Shown here in pieces: positions 19,199 to 20,159 of a stretch of DNA of 20,159 nt. This stretch comes from Flavobacteriales bacterium UBA1995 (lineage in GTDB: Bacteria; Bacteroidota; Bacteroidia; Flavobacteriales_D; Sanyastnellaceae), in contig DDCX01000120.1 of NCBI GenBank assembly GCA_002336475.1, positions 1 to 20,159 on the forward strand. Direction: 5' to 3'. Each line of letters begins with the position of its first letter. Within the stretch, counting starts at the first letter, position 1. A program made the translations under genes and the position numbers. The notes under the pieces are model-generated. The model was not told the DNA's origin. It saw only the letters and a program-made list of their open reading frames with translations, and ran no database searches.

Positions 19199-19561
19199 TT
19201 ACTTGGAGCCGCTGAAGGAGCGCTTCTCCTTGATGCGGGCAGACTTACCCGTGAGGCCGCGCAGGTAATAGATGCGCGCACGGCGGACCTTACCACGCTT
19301 CATCACTTCAACGGCTTCCAAGAAGGGGCTGGAAATGGGGAAGACGCGCTCGACGCCGACACCAGAGGCCATTTTACGCACCGTGAAAGTCGCTGTGGTT
19401 CCTTCTCCGCGGCGCTGAATCACAGTGCCTTGAAAAATTTGAGTACGCTCTTTCGAGCCCTCTTTAATCTTGTAGCTGACCTTGACGGTGTCACCAGCAT
19501 TGAACTCAGGCCACTCCTGAACAGGAACAAGTTGCTGGGAAATTTGACGAAGACGATCCAT
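19199..19561 (-). CDS. rplS: 50S ribosomal protein L19
   Basis: L19 is a large-subunit protein located at the interface with the 30S subunit. The predicted protein is 120 residues, normal length. Diagnostic segments are [20 protein letters not shown] (about 20-39), [39 protein letters not shown] and [20 protein letters not shown] near the C-terminus. The protein is basic, as expected. It follows trmD on the same strand after 52 bases, the common rpsP-rimM-trmD-rplS order. A strong hairpin follows the stop. Confidence 0.97.
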   Translation of the reverse strand: MDRLRQISQQLVPVQEWPEFNAGDTVKVSYKIKEGSKERTQIFQGTVIQRRGEGTTATFTVRKMASGVGVERVFPISSPFLEAVEVMKRGKVRRARIYYLRGLTGKSARIKEKRSFSGSK

Positions 19562-19582
19562 GACGCGTATGATGAAATAGGT

Positions 19583-19594
19583 CCGATTAATCGG
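19583..19594. repeat. 12-base palindrome CCGATTAATCGG in the trmD-rplS spacer
   Basis: This perfect palindrome lies 21 bases before the rplS ATG. In RNA it could form a 4-bp stem (CCGA/UCGG) with a UUAA loop. The 52-base spacer otherwise shows no clear promoter or Shine-Dalgarno. It could be an L19 leader element or a protein-binding site, or chance. Confidence 0.3.
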
Positions 19595-19613
19595 GGTGCA
19601 ATATTACGACAAT

Positions 19614-20159
19614 TCACGCCTCGTCCAACAGGTCTGGACGAAGCCGTTGTGTTCTTTCTAATGCTTGCTCCATTCTCCACTTGTCGATTTCGGCATGATG
19701 CCCTCCGAGCAGCACTTCTGGAACAGGATGGCCTTGCCATTCTGCGGGTCTGGTATAGACCGGTGGAGCGAGCAAACCGTCTTGAAAGCTGTCCGTAAGG
19801 GCACTTTCACCATCGCCTATGGCACCGGGAACCAACCGGACCAAGGCATCGGCCAAAACAGCGGCTGCCAATTCGCCGCCACTCAGTACGTAATCACCAA
19901 TGCTCAGTTCCAGGGTGATGACCTCTTCTCGAATGCGCTGGTCGATGCCTTTGTAATGGCCGCACAAAAGCAGCAGGTTGCCACTGAGGCTCAGCTGGTT
20001 TACGCGGCCTTGCGCCAAACGCTCTCCGTCAGGTGTCAGGTAGATGACTTCGTCGTAAGTCCTCTGGGACTGAAGGTCTGAGATGGCGTCTACGATGGGC
20101 TGAATCGCCATGACCATTCCCGCTCCGCCTCCAAATGGCGTGTCGTCGATTTTACCGTG
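19614..20159 (-). CDS. trmD: tRNA (guanine37-N1)-methyltransferase, N-terminus outside the window
   Basis: TrmD methylates G37 of tRNAs with G36 using S-adenosylmethionine, preventing +1 frameshifts. In-window are 181 residues, running off the right edge. The reading begins [15 protein letters not shown], so roughly the first 45-50 residues are missing; the internal ATG at 20117 is not the start. SPOUT trefoil-knot motifs are [14 protein letters not shown] and [15 protein letters not shown], which form the SAM site. The C-terminal domain has [18 protein letters not shown], whose Asp fits the catalytic base, and [17 protein letters not shown]. The upstream partners rpsP and rimM would lie beyond the window. 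rplS follows after 52 bases. Confidence 0.96.
   Translation of the reverse strand, partial: HGKIDDTPFGGGAGMVMAIQPIVDAISDLQSQRTYDEVIYLTPDGERLAQGRVNQLSLSGNLLLLCGHYKGIDQRIREEVITLELSIGDYVLSGGELAAAVLADALVRLVPGAIGDGESALTDSFQDGLLAPPVYTRPAEWQGHPVPEVLLGGHHAEIDKWRMEQALERTQRLRPDLLDEA

Overview
The window looks like a fragment of a chromosome from a fairly GC-rich member of the Bacteroidota, most likely a Flavobacteriales or Cryomorphaceae-like marine lineage. The indications are a PorE-like OmpA protein (TPR, PD40 propeller, carboxypeptidase-regulatory-like fold, OmpA C-domain), an unnamed large-TPR plus beta-barrel pair next to gyrB, a secreted FG-GAP/ASPIC-UnbV protein with a DDGSC-repeat and dockerin-like tail, a fused FTCD enzyme, weak Shine-Dalgarno signals and a TAnnTTTG-type promoter box before aroC. 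The taxonomic placement is inference from gene content. No rRNA, tRNA, CRISPR array, insertion sequence or phage gene was found. Gene density is very high and no gene-free stretch exceeds about 165 bases.

Left part (1-12337, all minus strand, listed in transcription order): aroC, an acidic amino acid/dicarboxylate:cation symporter, the PorE-like OmpA protein, a 1064-residue TPR protein, an outer-membrane barrel protein, gyrB, and an SDR oxidoreductase. Three junctions are 4-base stop/start overlaps (symporter/OmpA, TPR/barrel, gyrB/SDR), which suggests translational coupling. The OmpA, TPR and barrel proteins all carry signal peptides and together look like a cell-envelope module linking outer membrane, periplasm and peptidoglycan. 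The extreme left end is odd: the SDR frame breaks off just before its catalytic serine and runs into about 86 bases that, in another minus-strand frame, encode a piece of a cytosine deaminase-like amidohydrolase. This looks like an assembly chimera or a rearrangement.

Middle part (12390-18313, plus strand, divergent from aroC): hutI, the large secreted FG-GAP/ASPIC-UnbV protein, and ftcD. HutI and FTCD are successive steps of histidine breakdown (imidazolonepropionate to formiminoglutamate, then formimino transfer to folate and deamination), but an apparently unrelated surface or exported protein sits between them. A hairpin followed by a short T-run lies directly after hutI.

Right part (18361-20159, minus strand): trmD (running off the right edge), rplS and a diverged cutC. 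trmD-rplS is the usual tail of the rpsP-rimM-trmD-rplS operon. A perfect 15-bp stem-loop separates rplS from cutC.

No clearly new defence or mobile system is visible. The points most worth a second look are the chimeric left end, the coupled envelope module, the tail architecture of the FG-GAP protein, the altered motifs in CutC, and the near-leaderless promoter candidate at aroC.
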